Assembly (NCBI RefSeq): GCF_900107765.1
Contig: NZ_FNQY01000016.1
Span: forward strand, 1-64,000
Source of the DNA: Arachidicoccus rhizosphaerae
GTDB lineage: Bacteria > Bacteroidota > Bacteroidia > Chitinophagales > Chitinophagaceae
Direction: 5' to 3'
DNA length: 64,000 nucleotides
Under the pieces are notes generated by a model, which saw only the letters and a list, made by a program, of their open reading frames with translations, made no database searches and was not told where the DNA came from. Made by a program: the position numbers and the translations under genes. Positions within the stretch are counted from its first letter, which is position 1, and each line of letters starts with the position of its first letter. This document shows, piece by piece, positions 20,363-29,158 of this stretch.

Positions 20363-20958
20363 TAATTTGTCAACTCCCAATAAGCATTTTTTTTCTTATC
20401 AAATCGAATCAGTCCTTTTGATTTGCTCCAATAGATTTTGGTAACAAAATCATATCGATCGCGAAAATAACCCGAATAATCTTCTCCGTTTATTACAAAA
20501 ACATCTTTATATCGGTTCTTTTTTGTTTCTAGTACAATGGGGGTTACCTTATTAAGGCTATCTAAATTAATCGGTCCAAGCCTATAAAAAACCGCATCCT
20601 TTGTTAATAAATTCACTTTTAATACAGTGTGGCCATTTTTTGATTTTTGGATAGAACAAAAATCATTTTCTAAATATCGAATACTTTTGTCCTGAATAAC
20701 GGAGTCAGTGTGCCGACAAAAAATTCTCACACCCTCGCATTGCGGAGCAAAAATTGATTGTGCATCGGGGAAACCCCATAGTGTATCTTTTTTTAGAAAA
20801 AAAACACTATCAAAGTCTCCCTTATTAGAGGTAAATATAAGCGTTTCATTTCCTTTATAAGGCATCCATTCATAATCGCTTGCAGAAAGCTTCATTTCTC
20901 GAGAACATGAAGCTATTAATATTAACATCAGCAAAATAAAAAGAAATAATTTATTCAT
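20362..20958 (-). CDS. Small lipoprotein, candidate immunity protein for the adjacent RHS effector
   Basis: This is a 198-residue protein of unrecognised family. A short hydrophobic signal ends in a lipobox with Cys18 (LIASCSR). The mature part is rich in charged and aromatic residues (KNRYKDVFVINGEDYSGYF, KIYWSKSKGLIRFDKKK). The frame is intact, while the RHS gene immediately upstream is broken. The original stop of that RHS gene (20969-20971) lies only 10 nt before this ATG, the usual effector-immunity layout. Immunity proteins to lipase effectors are often periplasmic lipoproteins, which fits. The immunity role is inference. Low-complexity AT-rich codon use suggests acquisition. Confidence 0.6.
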   Translation of the reverse strand: MNKLFLFILLMLILIASCSREMKLSASDYEWMPYKGNETLIFTSNKGDFDSVFFLKKDTLWGFPDAQSIFAPQCEGVRIFCRHTDSVIQDKSIRYLENDFCSIQKSKNGHTVLKVNLLTKDAVFYRLGPINLDSLNKVTPIVLETKKNRYKDVFVINGEDYSGYFRDRYDFVTKIYWSKSKGLIRFDKKKNAYWELTN

Positions 20959-20968
20959 ATATAAGGTA

Positions 20969-22400
20969 TTATTCTATTATATTTACCCTAATTCCCAATC
21001 CTCTCCAATAATCAATTAGATTATTTAACCAAGTGTTTACCATATGCCCCCCATTCCTCCATCAAAATTATCTCTTACATGATATTCTGACGTTCCATTG
21101 ATTCGTTCCAAGTCGGACCCTCCATTAAACCAATTAAGAATTTTTCCCAATAGACCTCCCCGAGAAGAAACTCGATCGCTCTTAGTAGAAAACTGTCGCC
21201 CTTTAATTTTAGAAGGATTAGAAAAATCGCCGGGTTGGTGTGGGGAAAGATAATCTACAAATTCGACGAGACCCTCATATTTAGAATTGGCAAGTGCTGT
21301 AGCAATACCTGCTGCATATGCTGCACCTTGACTATGTCCGACAATTTTTATAGTCTCTCATGAAGCTAATTTGATTTCCCCTGCATCAAATTGTGAAATT
21401 AAATTTGATCCGGCTTTTTATCCTTCTTCAAATCTTATGCTTGCTTTAGATTCAGGAGTGAAGGAGCCATTTGTATAATAAGCATTATGATAAGGTTCTT
21501 TATACGCATCGTCTTCACCATCCCAGTAATTATTAAATTCTTTACCATTATTATGAGGTCCATCAGTATAAAAAACTCTATCTGGTGCATACACATCCTT
21601 TTGAGAATATTGAACCAGGTAGGGGCCAACACCGATTGCAGAAGTACTACTTTGCCCCCAAACATATTGACTTGGTACAAAACCATTTGCGAACACAAAA
21701 AGATGGCCATCTACTTCAATCGAATTTACAGGATTGTTTCCCGTGTAGCTATATGGAGTAAGAGAATAATAAACTTCAGAATACTTATCTTCTACCTCCC
21801 ATCGTCCAATCTATGCATCATAAAAACGTGCGCCGTAATCATATTGGTCAAGTCCCAGGTCTTCCTGGAGTTCTTTGCCGTTGTAAGTATACTTGTTATG
21901 CAATGGGTTTGTTTCCTGCGTTAATCTTTTCCCTTTTTGTTGGAGACTGAACGGATAATAATAAGTTGTTTCGAGAATAGGAATCACCACATTATAATCA
22001 TCTGTAATGACCATCCGGGTATTACCCAGATGATCTTTCAAAAAATAATCATACACCCAGCCTGAGCTGTCCGCGTTGTGCCGCATCCTGCCTTCCGGCG
22101 TGCCAAAGAACTGCAAAGTGTCATTCTGATAGACGGCGCCACCGATATAAGTCGTGACAGTGGTTTTAGAAAGACTGGCAGTAATATCCGTGGTGCGCTT
22201 CCTTAATTTATTGCCTGCCGCATCATAATAATACCCGATCGCCCACCTTACTCGCTACCGTAATAACACCCGGTAAATTTAAGATATTATACGTGATCTG
22301 GGTGATTTTTTTGTTCCGGTCAGTAATCATATTGCCGTTGCCGTCATAGGTATAAGCTGCCGTTGTATCGGTTTTAGTGGTCATGGCAATGCCATTTACT
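20969..22400 (-). pseudogene. RHS-repeat effector with lipase-like C-terminal domain, degraded
   Basis: Reading on the minus strand, RHS repeats appear (TYDGNGNMITDRNKKI), then after a frameshift near 22250 YYYDAAGNKLRKR. The RHS core follows (DHLGNTRMVITDD, KYTYNGKELQEDLGL, YDYGARFYDA). An amber codon at 21811-21813 interrupts it where relatives read Q, and IGRWEVEDKYSE and TPYSYTGNNPV continue in frame. The variable C-terminus contains a lipase elbow VGHSQGAAYAAG (GxSxG at 21325-21339). Further stops occur at 21418-21420 and 21358-21360, and a frameshift in a C-run at 21047-21052. After that frameshift the end GHMVNTWLNNLIDYW is readable to a stop at 20969. The 5' part is missing. Confidence 0.75.
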
Positions 22401-22414
22401 TAAGGAATTCTGTA

Positions 22415-22473
22415 GGAAATTTGCGCCCAAGTTCTTAATTTTGATTGTCCTTAAGAATGGGGGCGAACTTTCC
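22415..22473. repeat. Imperfect inverted repeat at element junction
   Basis: 22415-22438 (GGAAATTTGCGCCC...TTCTTAA) resembles the reverse complement of 22451-22473 (TTAAGAATGGGGGCGAACTTTCC). The two copies face each other across 12 nt exactly where RHS similarity stops and transposase debris begins. They look like two insertion-sequence ends brought together. Confidence 0.45.
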
Positions 22474-22678
22474 CAAAGCCAATCCAAGTTTATTCGAAAA
22501 AGTCATTAAATTAATAAATATTACCCTCAGCGATGAAGAATTCAAGCGACAAAACAAGGACTGCGAAACGTCCTTTACTAGGAATCGGGTATTCTCATTC
22601 AAAGTTTTACTAATATTTATGATATCCTATGGGGTACAAGCCAATTTGAATCTTAAATTAATGACATTGTATGATTAG
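22457..22678 (+). pseudogene. Transposase N-terminal fragment (IS4-like)
   Basis: A 73-codon frame from ATG 22457 reads MGANFPKANPSLFEKVIKL and later SFTRNRVFSFKVLLIFMIS. The FTRNR-hydrophobic block resembles the start of IS4-type transposases (FxRNRKLxF). It stops before any catalytic DDE motif, so it is a remnant. The family assignment is tentative. Confidence 0.4.
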
Positions 22679-22694
22679 CTATCAATAAATTATT

Positions 22695-23317
22695 ATGAAA
22701 CCATTGCTGTCAACCTTATTAATCCTGTTACTTGCGTGTGGCTTTTCAGCAGCACAAACATATCAAAAGGAGGACGCAACATTAAATATTTTTACAATTA
22801 ACGATACGCTTAAATATTTTGAATTTTATACACCAGAATTTCTTCATACCAATGTTGAAGTTGGTATATTATCCAAATCGTCAATTAATACATACGATTT
22901 AAAATACACTGATGGCCCCTTTTTTTCTACTTTTGAGTTGTTATTTAAAGATTCCAATCTTAGAGTGTTGAATATAGAAAATGAAGGTTGGATTGCTTTA
23001 GATCTAAAAGGTTCATTCTTTTTGCGGGGAAATCAACCCCAACAAATCTCTCACTTCAATCTTAATCATTCTATTTTTTATAGCGCTAAAAAGAAAGATT
23101 TGATAAAAGCATATGAATTTCCTTGTTTGAAGCAAAATCCAAGCAAATTTCTTTTAATAAGGGAAGCAAAATTGAAGAAAAATGGAGTGTTGGTCTATAC
23201 AATAAATATAAGCCCATCGAAAACAAGACTTGGATAGCTGCTGTTTGTGGTAACAAGTTTATTGGTTGGATTTTATTGTCTGACGTTGAAGATTCATTTG
23301 AACAAACAGAGCAATAA
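22695..23317 (+). pseudogene. Secreted or lipoprotein of unknown function, one frameshift
   Basis: The first 140 or so codons encode a signal peptide (MKPLLSTLLILLLACGFSAAQ; Cys15 could be a lipobox) and a beta-rich domain ending near AYEFP. Close to 23120 the plausible coding continues in another frame (EAKSKQISFNKGSKIEEKW, then WIAAVCGNKFIGWILLSD) to a stop at 23317. A single indel would restore a protein of about 207 residues. No family is recognised. Position within the RHS island makes a former accessory or immunity protein possible. Confidence 0.5.
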
Positions 23318-23385
23318 TTTAGAGGAATTAACTTGTCTTGGTTTAGGAAAATCAATCAATTGGAGGCGGTTAGTGCATCCTTTAG

Positions 23386-23502
23386 GCCAAGGATCCTAAC
23401 AGCAGTTTAGGGGATTTTAAATATACAGATAGCTCTAAACCTGCAACGACGGTCGATTATACCTATGACGGTAATGGCAATATGGTTACCAAAGGAGCAT
23501 AA
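23386..23502 (+). pseudogene. RHS-repeat fragment, plus strand
   Basis: The frame reads KDPNSSLGDFKYTDSS and then VDYTYDGNGNMVTKGA before a stop. The YTYDGNGNM unit is the hallmark of RHS/YD repeats. It is in the opposite orientation to the larger RHS pseudogene and similar to its repeat, so the region has been rearranged. Confidence 0.6.
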
Positions 23503-23655
23503 ATACAAGAACCGCCCCGCTCTGTTACTGGCAAAGTCTACATGTCCCGATGTAAAGTATTTACCTGAAAACAGCGCACAAGGGCGGCTTCTTTTCACAA
23601 ACTGATTCAAACAAAAATCCAAAACTTATAATCAAACAAAACCTTTAAAATCTGC
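23503..23655. other. Intergenic, no gene seen
   Basis: This stretch follows the RHS fragment and precedes the uxaA stop codon. I see no convincing terminator or gene; a GC-rich pair (CCGCCC near 23511 and GGGCGG near 23581) is too far apart to call. Confidence 0.3.
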
Positions 23656-25302
23656 CTATAGGCTGATTCCGCGTTTCCATGGTATAAAATCATCCTGACC
23701 ATTGATAACGGCTCTCACCTTTTTGCCGCTGGCCACCTCACAGACAAAATCCAGGATTCTGGCCCCCGCCTGCTCAATGGTCTCTGTGCCTTCTATGATC
23801 GTCCCCATATTCAGATCAATAATATCCGTCATTTTTTGATAGAGCGGTGTATTGGTCGCCAGCTTGACAACAGGTGCAATAGGGTTGCCGGTCGGCGTTC
23901 CAAGACCGGTGGTAAATAATACAATTGAGGCCCCGCTGCCCACTTCTGCTGTCGTAGACTCCACGTCATTACCAGGCGTACAAAGTAAATTAAGCCCCGG
24001 CCTCGTGACAGGTTCCGGATAATCCAGGACGGCCGCCACCGGTGAGGTCCCTCCTTTTTTGGCTGCTCCCGCACTTTTAATGGCATCTGTGATCAGGCCG
24101 TCTTTAATATTACCCGGTGATGGATTCATATCAAAACCAGAGCCCGCTTCTGTAGCCCTTTGGCTGTACATGCCCATGAGTGCTGCAAACCTCTTGGCAT
24201 CCCCTTCATCCTTACACCGGTCACTCAGATTCTGTTCCACGCCGCAGAGTTCAGGAAATTCCGCAAGGATCACAGAACCGCCTAATCCAACCAGTAAATC
24301 CGAACAGTACCCAACGGCCGGATTGGCAGAAATACCGGAAAAACCATCTGAGCCACCACATTCCAATCCAAGCACCAGTTTATCCAGGGATGCCGGCTGC
24401 CGCTGTTGCTTACTGGCATCCACCATACCGGCGAAGGTTTTTTTAATCGCCAGCGCCAGCAGGTCTGTTTCTTTGCCGATTTGTTGTTGATCCAATAAAA
24501 AAAGTGGTTTATTAAAACCTGCATCTCTTTTTTTAATTTCATCCATCAATATGCTTACCTGAGCATTCTGACAACCCAGACTCAGCACTGTGGCGCCTGC
24601 CACATTCGGATGGGTGATATATCCTGCCAGCAGCCCGCATAAAGTGACGGAATCCTGTCTGATGCCACCGCATCCCCCCTGATGGGTTAAAAATTTAACG
24701 CCGTCTATATTGGGCAGCAAAGGTTCTTCCAGCCCCTCATCAGCCCCGTTAAAATCTGCATCCAGAATCTCGGCCGTTGACTTCCCTGCCTTATACAGAC
24801 TGCTCAGACGATGCGCAAAATCATTATATTTATCATGCGACTTATAACCCAGTGCCTGGGTTAATGCCTGGCGCATTACCTCTACATTTCTATTCTCACA
24901 GAACACCATTGGAATCACCAGCCAGTAATTGGCTACTCCGACTTTGCCATCAGATCTGTGGTAGCCCATAAATTTTCTGTCCTGCCACCTGGTGGTATCC
25001 GGGGCCTGCCAATTAAAATGACTATCCCTGACCTCAAAGCCCGAAGCCGCATGATGGACATTGGCTGTTGTAATCACGTTCCCCTTTAGAAGATCCTCAT
25101 TTGCAATGGCCACCAGCACGCCGTACATGATGATTTTGTCTCCTTTTTTAAGATCTGACAGTAAAAATTTATGCTTTGCTTTTACGTCATCCAGCAGTGT
25201 TATCTGGTTTCCGCCAACCAATATCTCCTCTCCAGCCTTTAAATCCTGTAAAGCCACCACTACATTATCGGCAGGCTGTACTATTAAAGTTCTCTGTCCC
25301 AT
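23656..25302 (-). CDS. uxaA: Altronate dehydratase
   Basis: This 548-residue enzyme converts D-altronate to 2-keto-3-deoxygluconate in galacturonate catabolism. An N-terminal SAF-like domain (about 1-95, ending in the TTANVHHAASGFEV region) is followed by the UxaA/GarD catalytic part with HQGGCGGIRQD, LGLECGGSDGFSGISANP and CTPGNDVESTTAEVGSGA. Conserved Cys residues near HQGGCGG and LECGG fit the family's metal site. It is the last gene of the GH28-GH105-uxaB-uxaA unit, 37 nt after uxaB. The cytoplasmic location fits the absence of a signal peptide. Confidence 0.95.
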   Translation of the reverse strand: MGQRTLIVQPADNVVVALQDLKAGEEILVGGNQITLLDDVKAKHKFLLSDLKKGDKIIMYGVLVAIANEDLLKGNVITTANVHHAASGFEVRDSHFNWQAPDTTRWQDRKFMGYHRSDGKVGVANYWLVIPMVFCENRNVEVMRQALTQALGYKSHDKYNDFAHRLSSLYKAGKSTAEILDADFNGADEGLEEPLLPNIDGVKFLTHQGGCGGIRQDSVTLCGLLAGYITHPNVAGATVLSLGCQNAQVSILMDEIKKRDAGFNKPLFLLDQQQIGKETDLLALAIKKTFAGMVDASKQQRQPASLDKLVLGLECGGSDGFSGISANPAVGYCSDLLVGLGGSVILAEFPELCGVEQNLSDRCKDEGDAKRFAALMGMYSQRATEAGSGFDMNPSPGNIKDGLITDAIKSAGAAKKGGTSPVAAVLDYPEPVTRPGLNLLCTPGNDVESTTAEVGSGASIVLFTTGLGTPTGNPIAPVVKLATNTPLYQKMTDIIDLNMGTIIEGTETIEQAGARILDFVCEVASGKKVRAVINGQDDFIPWKRGISL

Positions 25303-25339
25303 ATCACTATTTGTTTATTTTAACTTAAAGCCCCTTCCA

Positions 25340-26902
25340 TTACAAACGAATATTATTCCCAAAATCAGCTGCCTGTAAAGCGGTGGCGGCGCTAACCGCG
25401 AGGCCATCCATTTGTCTGACAGCTTCCAGTACCGCCTGCGGCCAGATACTTTCATCCAACAAGATATCTGCAATGACAGCGTCCAGAGGCGCCCCGTCAC
25501 GCAGCTTGTCCCAATGCGCAGCCAAAGCAGCGGCCTTCGCATCCGTCAGGCTAAATTTAGCACCATTCAGGGTGGTCTGCCTATTATTATCTGACCCGTG
25601 ATCTGAAAATTGATTTTTCAAAAAGGCCAGATAAGCGGCAAATCCTTTCACCATCCTTTCAGGCAATTTACCGAATTTTTCAAAAAAATCACGCATCAGC
25701 GGCAGACAGCGCATGCCCATTTTAAGGGTCATTTGTTTACTGATATCCGACCAGCGGTGGTCTATATAGGGATTTTTAAAACGGTCCAGCACCTGTTGAG
25801 CAAAATCAGTTGCTTCCTGCTTACTGATCGTATCTCCTAATACTGCCGGTACCGCCTCTTCCATTAATAGTTCCGAGATAAACCCATAAAACCCCTCATC
25901 ATTCATCGCCTGATTAACAAACTGAAAACCCAGGGCCTGGGCGATAACGCAGCTAAAAGTATGAGGAGCGTTCAATAAAAACAGTTTTAGATGGCGGTAC
26001 TTTTCAATATCTGCCGTCACAATAACGCCCTTGTTAACCTGACTGAAACTGAGTTGCGCTGCACTGTGTGGACGGGAGGTCTGAATCGCCCAAAGCCCGT
26101 ACACCTCGCTCATTATCATCAATTTATCGGTATACCCCAGTCTTCCCATTTCTTCAGCCTCCTGTTTAGGCTGCATCCTGCCGGAAACGATTCTGTCCAC
26201 CAGTGAATCGCAAAAATCATTGGCCTGGTCTAACCACTGAATAAAGGCCTCTGACAATTGATTGATCCTGGCCAGTTCAAGGCAGATTTTTTTAAGCGTA
26301 CTGCCATTATCCGTAATCAGCTCAGTTGGTACGATTACCATACCTTTGGAGCCGTCCGGATCTCCCTTAAACTTTTCAAATCTTTCCAGCAAAAATGCCA
26401 GCAGCTTTCCCGGGAAAGATCTGGGCGTTTGTCCCTTCACTAAAATATCTTCCTTATCCAATACGATTCCCACTTCTGTCGTATTAGAAAAAACGATCTG
26501 CATATCCGGGCTTGCGGCGGCTTCCAGCACCCGCTGCCAGTCACGCTGGCTATCCAGGACCCGGCTGATCGCCCCATTGATAATATCCTCACTGGTCGCC
26601 TTGCCCTTACTCCAACCTCTTAAACAGAGGGTAAAAAGTCCGTCCTGTTCTTTAAAATCATCCGCTTTATTTTGTGCTGTTGATTTAACTACCAGAATCC
26701 GGCCATTAAAAACACCTTGTTTATTGGCTTGATCAATATAATAATCCGGTAATCCGCGCAGTAATACGCCTGTGCCGAATTGCAGCACTTTTTCCGGTAA
26801 GGCCAATATCTTTTCACCTGGTGTGGGTATAGATTTAATAGCAGCCAGGCTGTCTCTATTTAATCTGCTATTAACAGCTTTATTACCCAGTATCTCTTGC
26901 AT
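25340..26902 (-). CDS. uxaB: Tagaturonate reductase (altronate oxidoreductase)
   Basis: This is a 520-residue member of the mannitol dehydrogenase family. The nucleotide-binding motif VLQFGTGVLLRG (GTG at 43-45) opens the Rossmann domain. The C-terminal catalytic domain contains KLFLLNAPHTFSCVIAQ. Its length, the SNTTEVGIVLDKED block and the neighbouring uxaA point to UxaB, which reduces tagaturonate to altronate with NADH. It is separated from the upstream GH105 gene by 125 nt that hold a hairpin. Confidence 0.93.
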   Translation of the reverse strand: MQEILGNKAVNSRLNRDSLAAIKSIPTPGEKILALPEKVLQFGTGVLLRGLPDYYIDQANKQGVFNGRILVVKSTAQNKADDFKEQDGLFTLCLRGWSKGKATSEDIINGAISRVLDSQRDWQRVLEAAASPDMQIVFSNTTEVGIVLDKEDILVKGQTPRSFPGKLLAFLLERFEKFKGDPDGSKGMVIVPTELITDNGSTLKKICLELARINQLSEAFIQWLDQANDFCDSLVDRIVSGRMQPKQEAEEMGRLGYTDKLMIMSEVYGLWAIQTSRPHSAAQLSFSQVNKGVIVTADIEKYRHLKLFLLNAPHTFSCVIAQALGFQFVNQAMNDEGFYGFISELLMEEAVPAVLGDTISKQEATDFAQQVLDRFKNPYIDHRWSDISKQMTLKMGMRCLPLMRDFFEKFGKLPERMVKGFAAYLAFLKNQFSDHGSDNNRQTTLNGAKFSLTDAKAAALAAHWDKLRDGAPLDAVIADILLDESIWPQAVLEAVRQMDGLAVSAATALQAADFGNNIRL

Positions 26903-26965
26903 GTTCTAATCTTGTTTTATGATGTAGTTATATTTTCAGTTTTATTTTGAAATGATTTTGAGTTA

Positions 26966-27003
26966 AATCCGGTAACAGAAAGTGGGTGACCCGTTACCGG
27001 ATT
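26966..27003. repeat. Intercistronic hairpin between GH105 gene and uxaB
   Basis: Perfect 11-bp arms, AATCCGGTAAC (26966-26976) and GTTACCGGATT (26993-27003), enclose a 16-nt loop. There is no T-run, so it is more likely an mRNA processing or stability element that lets the exported enzymes and the cytosolic uxaBA part be expressed at different levels. Confidence 0.55.
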
Positions 27004-27027
27004 ATATGATTGAATGTTTATTTTGAC

Positions 27028-29085
27028 TTACCGGCTGTTTTTTAACAGCCATTTGCTCAGGGCACGCATGGCCTTATAGTTTTCAAACTGCAGCGGCAAT
27101 TTTCTCCCATCCACATATTCATTATACAACCAGGGATCTCCGATAGCCAGTACCATACCTTTACCGAAATGACTCAGAGAACCGGCAACATGACCGTCTT
27201 TGGTCTTTAATATCGCCTGAGCGGGGTCCTTTAAGGTAATCGAAGAAAGTTCTTTAATATAGACTTGTTTTACGCCAGAGAAAATACTGTCATCCGGAGC
27301 AATGTCAATGGCGCCTTGTTCATACTGATGGCCCTGGACTCTGTTTAAGCTGTTGCCGTCAAAATGCACCCCAAAGCTTTCTGCCAACTGGTTAAAATGA
27401 TCAAACTCTGCATTCAGGGAGTCATTTTCCATAAGTACCAGGATACCGCCTTCTTTAACCCAGGCCTTAATATTTTCTATGGCCGCCTGGTCAACGTAAT
27501 TTGGTGACGAGGTTTCCTTGTCCGTATCAGGATCGACGATCATGTATACAGCAGCGCCTTTCAGATTCTCCCTTGTGGGAGCAGCTCTGAGCGTTGCGGT
27601 TCTGGCACCCAGAGATTCAAACACATCTCCCCATAAGGAAAATCCGCTATTTTCTCTGTCATTAAAAGTATAGTGCATGGCCTGGGTAATACCCGCCAGA
27701 TTCACCTTGGTCTCATTGTTATAGAAATTATCCAGTAAAACCTTGGTCGTTTTTCCGGCTTTAACACCGTAATTACGATCTGCGGCCATCTGGATCTCCG
27801 TAGCAGCCAAAAGGAAGGCGCCTACCCCTTTGCCGTCGTTCACTTTTGTTTTCTCACCAATATAGTACTGATAAGTGCCGTCTCTATAAGGCTTTCCGCC
27901 TAGTCCGGCCACCTCACAGGTTCCGTTAAGTACCGTATTGCCTGCACTGTCCCTGGCGACAAATTGCTTCACGACTCCCTCAAATCCGTCCAGGGCTGCC
28001 TTATCATAACTGGCCGGCAGGTATCCCTTTCTGACCCCTTTAGCCAGGGTATACACAAACATGCAGGACGCGGAGGCTTCCTGATAGTTACCGGCATCCC
28101 CCGCTTTATCCAATACCTGCCACCATACATGACTTGTCCGGTCCTGTACCTTTACAACGGCTGTAGCATAACGGTTTAAAATCTGTACCAGACTATCTTT
28201 ATAGGGTTGATTTTCGGGGAAATAATCAAGCGCATCGACCAGCGCCATGCCATACCAGCCCATGGCCCGGCCCCAGAAATTCTCAGACAGACCCGTTTGT
28301 TTATTGGCCCATTTTTGTTCTTTTGAAGCGTCCCAGCCATGATATAAAAGGCCGGTTTTGCTATCTCTGGCATGTCTTTCCATTAATACAAACTGCTTTC
28401 CAATATCATTAAATGCAGTATCCTCGCCACTGACCATCGCATACTCTGCATAAAAAGGGGCGGCCATATACAATCCATCCAGCCACATTTGGTTAGGATA
28501 AATTTTCTTATGCCAGAAACCTCCGTCAAAGGTTCTGGGCTGCCCGTTTAATTGATTACGCAAACTGGTCGCCGCTTTCCAATACTGTTTTTTTCCGGTC
28601 ACACGGGCAAGCGTCAGCAACAGCTTTCCGTTGTTAATATCATCCAGCTTATAGGACAGAGAATCATAATCTCTTATGACCCCGTTTTTATCAACAAAAT
28701 CATCCATACTATGCTGGATGTAATTAAAGTACAGCGGGTCACCTGAAAGCATCCAGATATTTTCAAATCCTTTTAACACAACGCCTTCATCATAGCTCCA
28801 TTTTTTATAAGCATGCTGACCGCTCTGGGTGGGATCTTTCCAGATGGTCATCACTGTTCTGGCCATTTGACGAGCCAGAGAATCGGCCTGAATACCCTGC
28901 GAAGGGCTGACGACCGCAGCTACTGTTGAGTGCGCTGCCTGGCGGGCAGACCCCGCTCCTTGTCCGCAGGACGTCAGCGCCATAAATGACATAAACGGTG
29001 CCACATAAACTGCTCTGCGCCAGCCAGGTATGGGACCACTGTTCAGAAGCATCTTATGTTTACCGTTGAAGCGATTTTTAAACAT
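27028..29085 (-). CDS. GH105 unsaturated rhamnogalacturonyl/glucuronyl hydrolase with C-terminal extra domain
   Basis: This is a 685-residue lipoprotein (Cys40 in ALTSCG). The (alpha/alpha)6 GH105 domain spans about 65-445, with MWLDGLYMAAPF (catalytic Asp203 by analogy with YteR), the Asp pair LDDINNGKLL, and FWGRAMGWYGMALVDAL. It should remove unsaturated galacturonosyl residues from the ends made by pectate or rhamnogalacturonan lyases. The C-terminal 220 residues form a second alpha/beta domain (VYMIVDPDTD, WVKEGGILVLMEND, GKGMVLAIGDPWLYNE) resembling DUF4350/ThuA-like folds of unknown role. It is co-transcribed with GH28 upstream (73-nt gap). The in-frame Met12 is an alternative start. 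Confidence 0.9.
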   Translation of the reverse strand: MFKNRFNGKHKMLLNSGPIPGWRRAVYVAPFMSFMALTSCGQGAGSARQAAHSTVAAVVSPSQGIQADSLARQMARTVMTIWKDPTQSGQHAYKKWSYDEGVVLKGFENIWMLSGDPLYFNYIQHSMDDFVDKNGVIRDYDSLSYKLDDINNGKLLLTLARVTGKKQYWKAATSLRNQLNGQPRTFDGGFWHKKIYPNQMWLDGLYMAAPFYAEYAMVSGEDTAFNDIGKQFVLMERHARDSKTGLLYHGWDASKEQKWANKQTGLSENFWGRAMGWYGMALVDALDYFPENQPYKDSLVQILNRYATAVVKVQDRTSHVWWQVLDKAGDAGNYQEASASCMFVYTLAKGVRKGYLPASYDKAALDGFEGVVKQFVARDSAGNTVLNGTCEVAGLGGKPYRDGTYQYYIGEKTKVNDGKGVGAFLLAATEIQMAADRNYGVKAGKTTKVLLDNFYNNETKVNLAGITQAMHYTFNDRENSGFSLWGDVFESLGARTATLRAAPTRENLKGAAVYMIVDPDTDKETSSPNYVDQAAIENIKAWVKEGGILVLMENDSLNAEFDHFNQLAESFGVHFDGNSLNRVQGHQYEQGAIDIAPDDSIFSGVKQVYIKELSSITLKDPAQAILKTKDGHVAGSLSHFGKGMVLAIGDPWLYNEYVDGRKLPLQFENYKAMRALSKWLLKNSR

Positions 29086-29158
29086 AATACTGATTTTTGT
29101 TATGAATAATTTGTTTGTGATATTGTGTTTGTGAATTTTATACGTTTAATTACTTGTT

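Noticed and set aside
23511-23590. GC-rich complementary blocks that might form a terminator for uxaA
   Set aside because: The loop would be about 65 nt and the stem is interrupted; not convincing.
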